Source of the DNA: an uncultured bacterium
Lineage (GTDB): Bacteria; Actinomycetota; Actinomycetes; S36-B12
DNA: 19,877 nt
Direction: 5' to 3'
NCBI GenBank assembly: GCA_903896585.1
Contig: CAITYI010000064.1
Span: 1 to 19,877 of the forward strand
Shown: positions 8,373 to 15,398 of the stretch, piece after piece
Layout of the letters: the number at the start of each line of letters is the position of its first letter
How positions within the stretch are numbered: the first letter of the stretch is position 1
Notes under the pieces: generated by a model
Databases searched by the model: none
What the model was told of the DNA's origin: nothing
What the model saw: only the letters and a program-made list of their open reading frames with translations
Translations under genes and position numbers: made by a program

Positions 8373-9202
8373 GAGCGACCTCGGGATCGGCAAGAGGGAT
8401 GGGCCCCAGCGGTCACAAGTTCATGGACCGCCGCACGGGGGTTGCCCTTGGTCACAAGTGATTCACCGACGAGGACGGCATCGGCTCCCGCATCTGCATA
8501 CATCATGAGGTCATGGTGGTCCCTAATGCCGGACTCTGCAATTCGAACACATGACGTAGGTATTCGATCGACAACTCGGGCGAAGGTGTTCCGATCAACT
8601 TCTAATGTTTTGAGATCGCGTGAGTTAACTCCAATAACCACCGCCCCTGCGTCAAGCGCCCGATCGATCTCTTGTTCATCGTGAACCTCAACAAGGGGTG
8701 TCAGCCCTAAACTGTGGGTCCGCTCCACCAAAGACACTAGGGCTGCCTGGTCAAGAGCTGCGACAATGAGCAGGACCATGTCCGCTCCATAAGCCTTTGC
8801 CTCCCACAGTTGGTAACTGCTGACCACGAAATCCTTACGAAGTACTGGGATGTCGATTGCAGCCCGCACGACTGCTAAGTCTTCGAGGCTGCCGCCGAAA
8901 CGGCGTTGTTCGGTGAGGACACTCACACAATGTGCGCCACCCGCTTCATATTCACCAGCGAGGAAGGCAGGATCAGCAATGGTGGCTAGTGCGCCTTTAC
9001 TGGGACTGGATCGCTTCACTTCTGCGATCACACAAACATCTTCTCCGCGAAAGACGCTAATGACATCTTGTGCCTCGCGAACACGAGCTGCTTTCGCCTT
9101 CAAATCCTCAAGGGGTGTGCGCGCGACTCTTTCCGCAAGGTCCTCGCGAACCCCAGAGATGATGTCGTCCAAGACCGTCACGTTGGTAAGGGTAACCCCC
9201 AC
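8369..9202 (-). CDS. trpC: Indole-3-glycerol phosphate synthase
   Basis: Closes the indole ring of CdRP (carboxyphenylamino-deoxyribulose phosphate) with loss of CO2 and water, feeding TrpA. The 277-residue TIM barrel is a stand-alone enzyme without a TrpF domain. IAEVKRSSPSKG gives Glu61 and Lys63, LRKDFVV gives the catalytic Lys123, VEVHDEQE gives Glu172, and GVNSRDL gives Asn193. AESGI and VLVGESLV form the phosphate site. GTG 9202 follows the DUF2752 stop by 7 bases, with GGTGA 7 bases upstream (the stop codon lies within it). A second in-frame GTG at 9181 would begin MTVLDDII, closer to many homologues, but has a poorer ribosome site. The 3' end overlaps trpB by four bases. Confidence 0.96.
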   Translation of the reverse strand: MGVTLTNVTVLDDIISGVREDLAERVARTPLEDLKAKAARVREAQDVISVFRGEDVCVIAEVKRSSPSKGALATIADPAFLAGEYEAGGAHCVSVLTEQRRFGGSLEDLAVVRAAIDIPVLRKDFVVSSYQLWEAKAYGADMVLLIVAALDQAALVSLVERTHSLGLTPLVEVHDEQEIDRALDAGAVVIGVNSRDLKTLEVDRNTFARVVDRIPTSCVRIAESGIRDHHDLMMYADAGADAVLVGESLVTKGNPRAAVHELVTAGAHPSCRSRGRS

Positions 9203-9209
9203 CGATAAA

Positions 9210-9668
9210 TCACCCGATCCCGGAACCCAAATAAGGGAAGATGTTTCTGCTCACGGTAAACACCACCAGGATCAGAACACCGCCAACCCACAAAGAGCGT
9301 CGCACCGTCTCACTTCTTAAGGCTTGATACTTTAAGGCTTGGTTCTTTAAGGCTGAACTGTTCACTACTCTCGGCAGCCTGAGTCTTGTGTGCGGATTTA
9401 GTTTGCGCCATAGGGCCAGCACCCACGTTAAAACGAGGACTGGGAAGACAATGGCTAAGAGCACGTTGTGATCCAGGAATGATGCAATATCCCCGTGCAG
9501 CAGTGAACTGGTTGCCCGAAGTCCACCACACGCAGGACAGTCCACTCCCAGAATTAACTGGCTTGGACACGGCGGATAAACACCCGTAGCCGGGTCCACT
9601 ACAAATACGAGTGAACAGGCGATCAGTGTTGCCACTGGCGCCACAACCAAAGGTTCCTTGAGATTCAT
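9210..9668 (-). CDS. DUF2752 family membrane protein
   Basis: A 152-residue protein of unknown function with about three membrane segments: residues 8-25, a stretch near 70-90, and one near 128-146. The family's hallmark cysteine motif is present as GVDCPACGGLRA, with a further Cys in PPCPSQ before it. DUF2752 genes are often found upstream of trpC in Actinobacteria, but no role in tryptophan metabolism is proven. ATG 9668 overlaps the stop of the sensor kinase (ATGA), and trpC starts 7 bases after its end. The loop between the second and third segments carries three imperfect copies of a pentapeptide (ALKNQ, ALKYQ, ALRSE), encoded by a 15-base repeat. The CPAC spacing recalls thioredoxin-like sites, though the fold is different. 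Confidence 0.88.
   Translation of the reverse strand: MNLKEPLVVAPVATLIACSLVFVVDPATGVYPPCPSQLILGVDCPACGGLRATSSLLHGDIASFLDHNVLLAIVFPVLVLTWVLALWRKLNPHTRLRLPRVVNSSALKNQALKYQALRSETVRRSLWVGGVLILVVFTVSRNIFPYLGSGIG
9317..9361. repeat. 15-base imperfect tandem repeat in the DUF2752 gene
   Basis: Three units lie at 9317-9331, 9332-9346 and 9347-9361. Each begins TTAAGGCT on the plus strand and then diverges. They keep the frame of the DUF2752 gene and encode Ala-Leu-Lys/Arg pentapeptides in the loop between membrane segments. Confidence 0.85.
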
Positions 9669-11110
9669 GAGTTATTCACTTCGCGCGAAGGGGATTGCGT
9701 CGACACATTCTCCGTCGGAAACATTTCGGGAATGGTGATGATGAAAAGAGCTCCCTTGTCCCGTCCGTTTTCGGCGTGGGCAACTCCCCCCAAGCCCAAA
9801 GACAGCCTATGCACGAGGGCTAATCCCAGGCCCGTCCCTACCGGGCGAACACCCCGATATCGCTCATAGAGCGCACCAGGTTGAAAGGCAACATCGAGGT
9901 CATCAGCGGTAAGCCCGGGCCCGGTGTCCTCAAGGGATATTGTGATAGCGCGAGTGTCGGGGAATTGATGGGTTGTAGAGCCTGTGACGGTGAATGAGAT
10001 GTTCCCGCCAAGTGGAGTAACCCGCAAGGCATTTTCAGCTAAATTATCCACGATTTGCCGGAGTCTGACCGGGTCGACCGTGAAGTGCCCTTCGACCTCG
10101 GAGCGGCACGTAAAGGTAACGCCTGATTCCGTGCATCGATAACTCCATACTTCACAGACCTGATCGACGAATTCCCCAAGATCAATAACAGTCGGGTTCA
10201 CGGCGAAATTAATGGCACCAAGGCGGGCAAGATCCAGGAGGTCATTGACCAACCGGTCAAGACGTTGTGCCTCGCGCGCAATCACGGCACCCGCTTCTTG
10301 GGCATCGGCTCCATCCATTACGGCATCGGCAAGCGCCTCCCCATATCCCTTGATAGCGGTGAGGGGGGTACGTAATTCATGTGAAACGGAGAGTAGAAAT
10401 TCTCGCTGCCTGCCCTCTGAATTGGCGAGAGCCGTATCAAGCGAATTAAGTGCCTGGGCGATGTCTGAAATCTCCCGAGGGCCGTCGGTTGCAATGTGAA
10501 CACCTCGCGTCCCTTGGGCCATCACACTTGCCGCTTTGCTGGCATTTCGAAGTGGTCGAGCTAACCTGCGGGCCGCCATGTATCCCAGTGGAATCGCAAT
10601 GATCAAACCGATTATTAATGACAACAACAGCCGAACGATGAGGTCACCTGCACTTGCGCCTGCGACCGACACGGGTTGCACCAAGAGGACCGCTCCGCCT
10701 ATTGCAAGTGGTCGACCTTCGAAGAGGAATTGGCCATCGCCGGTCTCCACTCGTTCGGATACCACCTCACCCCCAATAAGCGTTGACGCAAGTTCTTGGG
10801 AAAACCCCAACGGCAAATCATTAAATTCGGTACCAGGTGAAGCAGTTGGGCTAAATAAATATGCCGAAATTGATTCGCGCTGCAAGGTTGCGACCAGATT
10901 CGCACCCAATCCCCGACCGCCCCCACCACGCTCTAATGAGTTGGCTGTGACATTTGCTAATTGAGAGAGATTGCGTTGACCGACATCTTGTGAACTGGCC
11001 ACAATGAGTGGGTAGGAGACGAGCGCTCCAATAATAATTGCGATGGCTGCAATGGAACTGGTTAACAATACCGTTGGAGTGACGATGCTGTAGCGACGCC
11101 GACTAGTCAC
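9665..11110 (-). CDS. Two-component sensor histidine kinase
   Basis: A membrane sensor that would autophosphorylate and pass phosphate to the adjacent response regulator. With GTG 11110 it has 481 residues. In order: membrane segment 1 (about 10-38); an extracytoplasmic region (about 39-156) with no cysteine and a glycine-rich stretch; membrane segment 2 (about 157-180); a HAMP linker (about 180-232); the H-box SVSHELRTPLTAIKG with phospho-accepting His244; the N-box DNLAENAL (Asn360); the G1 box EDTGPG (Asp395); and the G2 box GTGLGLAL (425-432). GTG 11110 overlaps the regulator stop by 8 bases (GTGACTAG). An ATG at 11203 would overlap the regulator by about 100 bases and is less likely. The stop overlaps the DUF2752 start as ATGA. 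The ligand is unknown. Confidence 0.93.
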   Translation of the reverse strand: MTSRRRYSIVTPTVLLTSSIAAIAIIIGALVSYPLIVASSQDVGQRNLSQLANVTANSLERGGGGRGLGANLVATLQRESISAYLFSPTASPGTEFNDLPLGFSQELASTLIGGEVVSERVETGDGQFLFEGRPLAIGGAVLLVQPVSVAGASAGDLIVRLLLSLIIGLIIAIPLGYMAARRLARPLRNASKAASVMAQGTRGVHIATDGPREISDIAQALNSLDTALANSEGRQREFLLSVSHELRTPLTAIKGYGEALADAVMDGADAQEAGAVIAREAQRLDRLVNDLLDLARLGAINFAVNPTVIDLGEFVDQVCEVWSYRCTESGVTFTCRSEVEGHFTVDPVRLRQIVDNLAENALRVTPLGGNISFTVTGSTTHQFPDTRAITISLEDTGPGLTADDLDVAFQPGALYERYRGVRPVGTGLGLALVHRLSLGLGGVAHAENGRDKGALFIITIPEMFPTENVSTQSPSREVNNS

Positions 11111-11780
11111 GTGCTTCGACTTCCGCGGAGTAACCGACGCTGCGCACAGTTCGAATAGGCGCTTTTTCCCCAAGCTTGGATCGCAGTTGAGCAATATGAA
11201 CATCTACCGTACGAGTTCCTAAGCTCTCGGAATAACCCCACACATGATCTAGTAATTCCTCCCGCGTGAAGACATTGCCCGGTTTCGTGAATAGATAAGC
11301 AAGTAAGTCAAATTCCATTGCTGTCAGGCCGATTGCTTGACCGTCACTCCAGCAGCGCCTCGATGAAGTGTCTAAGCGGACTGAACCAATCTCTAGGATT
11401 TTTTCTGATTGAGCATGCTGGTGGCTTCTGCGAAGAATCGTTTTTACCCGCGCAACCAATTCCCGAGGGCTAAATGGCTTGGTGAGATAATCATCAGCAC
11501 CCAACTCCAAGCCATAGATTCTGTCCACTTCTTCATCGCGGGCAGTGCAAAAAATAATTGGGGTCCAATTTTGCTCCGCTCGCAAAGTTCGACAAATCAC
11601 AGTTCCGTCTAGACCCGGTAAACCGACATCAAGAACAAGTAGGTCGAAATCTTCACTCTGGGCCCGGGCTAATCCAGCTACGCCATCGGGTTCACACGTG
11701 ACCGCAAATCCGTCACGGGTCAAATACAGACTGATGAGATCCGCGATGGCCAATTCATCTTCGACGACCAAAATCTTCAC
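11103..11780 (-). CDS. OmpR/PhoB-type response regulator
   Basis: A 225-residue DNA-binding regulator. The receiver domain (about 1-118) has the acidic pair Glu7-Asp8 (VVED), phosphorylation site Asp51 (LLVLDVGLPG), switch Thr79 and conserved Lys101 (LTKPF). The winged-helix output domain (about 127-222) contains LTAMEFDLLAYL, FTREELLDHVWG, RTVDVHIAQLRSKLG and the wing VRSVGY. ILVVED must be N-terminal, which fixes GTG 11780; it has no normal ribosome site. A seven-codon frame (ATG 11797, encoding MNLVRS) ends in a TGA that overlaps the GTG. The gene is 38 bases after the HGxxPAAW gene and overlaps the kinase gene. Its targets are unknown; a role in controlling this cluster is possible but unproven. 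Confidence 0.95.
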   Translation of the reverse strand: MKILVVEDELAIADLISLYLTRDGFAVTCEPDGVAGLARAQSEDFDLLVLDVGLPGLDGTVICRTLRAEQNWTPIIFCTARDEEVDRIYGLELGADDYLTKPFSPRELVARVKTILRRSHQHAQSEKILEIGSVRLDTSSRRCWSDGQAIGLTAMEFDLLAYLFTKPGNVFTREELLDHVWGYSESLGTRTVDVHIAQLRSKLGEKAPIRTVRSVGYSAEVEARD

Positions 11781-11818
11781 GAGCGGACCAAGTTCATTTC
11801 CTCAACCCACCGACTCGA

Positions 11819-12043
11819 CTAATGGGCCTTTTTGCCGAATCCCATCATGGACATGACTTTCCCCACAATTGCGCCAAGTACCACCATCGCGACCGCAACC
11901 CAGAAAAGAGGCCAATTTGCCAATACAACGGCCAATGTACCCAAGGTGAAGGCCAAGGTAATAATGACAACAGTCGTCCACGCCGCCGGGGTGGAGCCGT
12001 GATCGGCATGGATAGCTTGGCTGGAGTTCTGATGTGAGGTCAT
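11819..12043 (-). CDS. HGxxPAAW family small membrane protein
   Basis: A 74-residue protein of unknown function. The actinobacterial signature HGSTPAAW is at residues 15-22, directly before two membrane segments (about 23-44 and 45-66). A short basic C-terminus follows. Proteins with this motif lie between the Trp-associated membrane protein and the DUF2752 gene in many Actinobacteria, as here, except that a two-component system has come between. ATG 12043 has no strong ribosome site. The 71 bases upstream show no clear promoter or hairpin. Confidence 0.88.
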   Translation of the reverse strand: MTSHQNSSQAIHADHGSTPAAWTTVVIITLAFTLGTLAVVLANWPLFWVAVAMVVLGAIVGKVMSMMGFGKKAH

Positions 12044-12114
12044 ACCACTATTTAACCACGGCCAACTCCAACAAAATTACCGATCCACTTGAATGATTAT
12101 CTCCAAGTACAACT

Positions 12115-12660
12115 TCACAGGTTATCCCTGTGGTCAACCGTGGGGTCGATTCCTTGATCCAGAGCTTTCCAGGGATCAATAGGAATACCGCCCGGCTGGT
12201 CGCGTTGGTATTTTCTTCCTAATTGAGGCCAATGGCCTCCAATGATCGCCGCACTGAGGCTGGTCAGCACCAGCCCCCCGCACAGCACAACAACAAGAGC
12301 CACCCAACCTGCGATCCCGTCACGACTATCACCGTTGAAGTTCACTGCAACTGATGCAGTGGCTAAAGCGGTGGCGAAGGCGACAACCGCAGTTGCCGTC
12401 CCAATAATTCTCCGACCCCACACGCCCGTGGCGAGAACTCCTAGGACTGCGATGAGGGCAACAACTGACGCTACTGGGATGAGCGGGATAATCTGTGCAC
12501 CCGTTTCAGCGACACCGATCCGCAAACCATCCAGTTCAGGATCCGGTATGTCTTCTACCCAAACAGCCGATCCCGACCAAAAAAGTACACTGGCAAATAT
12601 CGCTTGAGCCACTATGAAAATGACAAACTGTCTCCGGATGTCCAGCCGGCGGATATTCAC
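12115..12660 (-). CDS. Trp biosynthesis-associated membrane protein
   Basis: A 181-residue protein of the actinobacterial Trp-operon membrane protein family; its function is unknown. Four membrane segments can be seen at about 11-29, 57-80, 84-106 and 116-141. A short outer loop between the first two contains WVEDIPDP, and the C-terminal tail is charged and Pro/Gly-rich (PGGIPIDPWKALDQG), typical of this family. GTG 12660 starts 5 bases after the trpE stop with a poor ribosome site, which points to coupling with trpE. The family's constant place behind trpE has led to suggestions of a transport or accessory role, but none is shown by this sequence. Confidence 0.86.
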   Translation of the reverse strand: MNIRRLDIRRQFVIFIVAQAIFASVLFWSGSAVWVEDIPDPELDGLRIGVAETGAQIIPLIPVASVVALIAVLGVLATGVWGRRIIGTATAVVAFATALATASVAVNFNGDSRDGIAGWVALVVVLCGGLVLTSLSAAIIGGHWPQLGRKYQRDQPGGIPIDPWKALDQGIDPTVDHRDNL

Positions 12661-12665
12661 AGTCG

Positions 12666-14225
12666 CTATCTCGGAGGGGACATTAGTTGGGCGGTCGACA
12701 CAGCACGTAAAACCGCCATGGCTTTATTGACACATTCAGCACTTTCAGATTCGGCTACCGAGTCGGCGACCACCCCTGCACCCGCTTGTACATAAGCCAC
12801 CTGCTCCTTGATGAGTGCCGTGCGGATTGCAATTGCCATATCCATATTGCCGGCAAAATCGAAGTAGCCCACACACCCGCCATAAAGTCCTCGACGAGTG
12901 ACTTCAAGTTCTTCAATAATTTGCATGGCTCGTGGCTTGGGCGCCCCCGAAAGAGTTCCTGCTGGAAATGTCGCTTGGAGTGCATCCAGGGCAGAATGAG
13001 ACTTCAGCAATGTTCCAGTCACAGTAGACACAAGATGCATGACGTGCGAGTATCGCTCGACATGCATGAAGTCATGTACTTTGATACTCCCCGGTTCGCA
13101 TACCCTGCCCAAATCATTGCGCCCCAAATCCACCAGCATCAAGTGCTCAGCTTGTTCTTTTGCATCCGAGCGCATTTCTTCAGCTAATGCACGGTCGACC
13201 TCTGGAATTGGTGAACGCCACCTGGTCCCCGCAATTGGATTCACCGTGCAGTCACGATCCTGCACCGTGACCAGCGCTTCCGGAGATGAACCAACGATTT
13301 CAAAGTCAGTCTTTGTGTCATCATGTGCCTGCGGAATTCGCAGAATGTACATGTAGGGACTTGGATTTGTTGCTCGCAGAACACGATACACATCAAATCC
13401 AGAAGCGGTGCACGGTGCACTAAAGCGTTGCGACAAAACTACTTGGAATGCATCGCCCGCTTGGATGTAATCCTTCACCCGATTGACTTTGGTAATGAAG
13501 TCCGGCTCAGCCTCAATGTCTATGTTCGCCGAATCCGGATAAATTGTTGCGCCAGGGGTCTGAGCACAAGAAATCGCATTCAACATACCGGCAATTCGTT
13601 CCAGTGCATCCGCATGAGCCTGATCTACCCGTTCCGGGGAGTTGTCATAATTTATAGCATTTGCAATTAATGTGACAGTTCCGTTCAGGTCATCGACAAT
13701 GGCCAAATCGGTGGCCAAGAGAAACGCTAAGTCGGGGATTTCCAGCTGATCAGGATTCGAATTTCCAATGTCTTCCCAGTGACGAACCATGTCATAGGAC
13801 AGGTAACCCACCATCCCGCCGGTTAACGGGGGTAAATCTGATCGAAAGTCTGCCGTGTGCAGTAGATCGAGTGTCGCTCGGAGTACGTCAATCCCATTGC
13901 CGGATTGCGGGATCCCCTCAGGAATGCGACCAGTCCACGAGGCAACACCATTCTTTTCAGTTAAGAGAGCATGGCTGTGCACTCCAATGAATGAATAACG
14001 TGACCACTGCACTCCAGCCTCAGCTGACTCAAAAAGAAATGTGCCCGGGCGATTTCCACATAACGCATGAAAGAGTCCCACCGCGGTGAGGTGGTCTGCC
14101 ATGACATTCACGGTCACGGGAATAACTCGGTGCTCATTCGCTAACTGCCTAAATTCTGCAAGGCTGGGCGAGGCATTCAGGGATTCAACAATCAGGGGTT
14201 CATCAATCAGGTTCTTACGGCTCAT
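12666..14225 (-). CDS. trpE: Anthranilate synthase component I
   Basis: Converts chorismate and ammonia (from the TrpG glutaminase) to anthranilate, the first step of tryptophan synthesis. The 519-residue length is normal. The N-terminal domain has FLFES (63-67), equivalent to the LLES feedback element where tryptophan binds, so feedback inhibition is expected. The chorismate-binding domain shows GDAFQVVLSQRF, NPSPYMYIL (287-295), GSSPEALV, PIAGT (330-334), KEQAEHLMLVDLGRNDLG and FPAGTLSGAPK. The Thr in PIAGT and the context favour TrpE over PabB. No TrpG domain is fused and no trpG is in the window. ATG 14225 overlaps the hisI stop (ATGA), with GGTGG just upstream. This ties trpE expression to histidine genes and leaves no room for an attenuator. 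Confidence 0.97.
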   Translation of the reverse strand: MSRKNLIDEPLIVESLNASPSLAEFRQLANEHRVIPVTVNVMADHLTAVGLFHALCGNRPGTFLFESAEAGVQWSRYSFIGVHSHALLTEKNGVASWTGRIPEGIPQSGNGIDVLRATLDLLHTADFRSDLPPLTGGMVGYLSYDMVRHWEDIGNSNPDQLEIPDLAFLLATDLAIVDDLNGTVTLIANAINYDNSPERVDQAHADALERIAGMLNAISCAQTPGATIYPDSANIDIEAEPDFITKVNRVKDYIQAGDAFQVVLSQRFSAPCTASGFDVYRVLRATNPSPYMYILRIPQAHDDTKTDFEIVGSSPEALVTVQDRDCTVNPIAGTRWRSPIPEVDRALAEEMRSDAKEQAEHLMLVDLGRNDLGRVCEPGSIKVHDFMHVERYSHVMHLVSTVTGTLLKSHSALDALQATFPAGTLSGAPKPRAMQIIEELEVTRRGLYGGCVGYFDFAGNMDMAIAIRTALIKEQVAYVQAGAGVVADSVAESESAECVNKAMAVLRAVSTAQLMSPPR

Positions 14226-14563
14226 TGATCCACCACCATAATATTAAAAAAGCATGACCGGCTTCCGGTATGACATGCTGGCCCGTGTTGTTGAACCGTC
14301 ATGACTAATGCATCGGAGTCACAATCCCTACGAATGTCTCTCACATGTTGCACATTGCCCGATTCCTCACCCTTGACCCAGAGCCGAGATCTGCTTCGAG
14401 AGAAATAGGTGCCCTTACCAGTTTCTAGACTTAATCGAAGTGCTTCCTCATTCATCCAAGCAAGCATAAGGACATCTTTGGTGATTGAGTCTTGGGCTAC
14501 AACGGGCACAAGACCATCTTCATTAAAGGAAACTTGGTCAATGAAGTCCTCGAATGTACTCAT
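14222..14563 (-). CDS. hisI: Phosphoribosyl-AMP cyclohydrolase
   Basis: Opens the adenine ring of phosphoribosyl-AMP in histidine synthesis. The 113-residue protein is a single-domain HisI, not fused to HisE (pyrophosphatase), which must be encoded elsewhere. The metal and catalytic residues lie in RDCDSDALV (Asp80, Asp82, Asp84 and Cys81) and in HGPACHTGSRSCFF (Cys97 and Cys104). LMLAWMNEEAL and TYFSRSRSRLWVKGE are family motifs. ATG 14563 is preceded by a chain of four mini-ORFs in a 14-base repeat array, described separately; the last of them ends in a TGA overlapping this ATG. The 3' end overlaps trpE by four bases. Confidence 0.97.
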   Translation of the reverse strand: MSTFEDFIDQVSFNEDGLVPVVAQDSITKDVLMLAWMNEEALRLSLETGKGTYFSRSRSRLWVKGEESGNVQHVRDIRRDCDSDALVMTVQQHGPACHTGSRSCFFNIMVVDQ

Positions 14564-14619
14564 GCGACGGTTCTCATATAACGGTTCTCATATAACGGTT
14601 CTCATGTCATGGAACTCAT
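14560..14619 (-). repeat. 14-base repeat array forming a chain of four mini-ORFs between hisF and hisI
   Basis: On the minus strand ATGAG occurs at 14619, 14605, 14591, 14577 and 14563, exactly 14 bases apart. The last is the hisI start. The units are ATGAGTTCCATGAC, ATGAGAACCGTTAT twice, and ATGAGAACCGTCGC. The first ATG overlaps the hisF TGA. Each ATG opens a five-codon frame: MSSMT, MRTVI, MRTVI, MRTVA. Each ends in TGA overlapping the next ATG as ATGA. The linkage hisF-stop to hisI-start is therefore unbroken across five ATGA overlaps. The bases are certain; that ribosomes use the mini-ORFs is inference. Confidence 0.9.
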
Positions 14620-15398
14620 GTGGCATTGATCCCAACTCGTCGCACCGGAATACCTGCGTTCGCCAATTCGGATTTAACTTCACTAATGGAAATTTCCCCG
14701 AAGTGAAATACGCTCGCCGCTAGGACGGCATTTGCGCCTGCTTCGATTGCCGGAGGAAAATGTTCAATCGCACCGGCTCCCCCGCTCGCAATGACGGGAA
14801 TCGTGACAGCTTCTCGAATAACGGCAATCAGACTCAGATCGAATCCATTCTTTGTGCCATCTGCGTCCATGGAATTCAGAAGGATCTCTCCCACACCCAA
14901 TGCTTCACCCTGTTGAGCCCATTCAACGGCATCAAGGCCAGTGGCCTGTCTGCCGCCATGTGTCGTCACACCGAAACCACTCGGCATATCAGGATCGCGC
15001 CGAGCATCTACGGATAAAACTATGCACTGTGAACCGAATCTTTCAGATGCTTCCTTTAAGAGATTCGGTCGAGCTATGGCTGCCGTGTTGATAGAAACCT
15101 TGTCTGCTCCCGCACGCAAGAGTTGATCAATATCCTGAACGGATCGCACTCCTCCCCCAACGGTCAATGGGATGAATACGGTATCTGCTGTACGCCGCAC
15201 TACATCAAGAGTTGTTCCGCGATCACAATGTGACGCAGTGATATCAAGAAACACAAGTTCATCTATTCCTTGGTCGTTGTACAGCTGAGCCAGTTCACAC
15301 GGATCTCCAGCATCGCGCAAATCTGAGAAATTAACCCCCTTAACAACCCGACCCTGATCGACATCAAGACAGGCAATAACACGGGCACCGAGGGTCAT
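14616..15398 (-). CDS. hisF: Imidazole glycerol phosphate synthase, cyclase subunit
   Basis: Uses ammonia from HisH and the PRFAR intermediate to make imidazole glycerol phosphate and AICAR. The (beta-alpha)8 barrel has 260 residues. Catalytic residues are Asp12 (ACLDVDQGRVVKG) and Asp131 (LSVDARRD). Phosphate-site motifs include LTVGGGVRS, ADKVSINTAA, ASGGAGA and VLAASVFHF, with TTHGGRQATGLDAVEWA and ILLNSMDADGTKNGFD between them. I chose ATG 15398: it overlaps the priA stop as ATGA and begins MTLGARVIACLD as in homologues. A GTG at 15416 would add six residues without a ribosome site. The stop overlaps the first mini-ORF of the hisI leader. Confidence 0.97.
   Translation of the reverse strand: MTLGARVIACLDVDQGRVVKGVNFSDLRDAGDPCELAQLYNDQGIDELVFLDITASHCDRGTTLDVVRRTADTVFIPLTVGGGVRSVQDIDQLLRAGADKVSINTAAIARPNLLKEASERFGSQCIVLSVDARRDPDMPSGFGVTTHGGRQATGLDAVEWAQQGEALGVGEILLNSMDADGTKNGFDLSLIAVIREAVTIPVIASGGAGAIEHFPPAIEAGANAVLAASVFHFGEISISEVKSELANAGIPVRRVGINAT

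Noticed and set aside
8373..8393. trpB start at TTG 8393
   Set aside because: It lacks a ribosome site, while GTG 8372 has GAGG at good spacing and a GTGA overlap with the trpC stop.
11104..11203. Longer sensor kinase start at ATG 11203
   Set aside because: It would overlap the response regulator by about 100 bases, and the added residues do not look like a kinase N-terminus. GTG 11110 with an 8-base overlap is more likely.
14222..14240. A trp leader peptide or attenuator before trpE
   Set aside because: trpE overlaps hisI by four bases, so no leader region exists, and no hairpin with a T run was seen.
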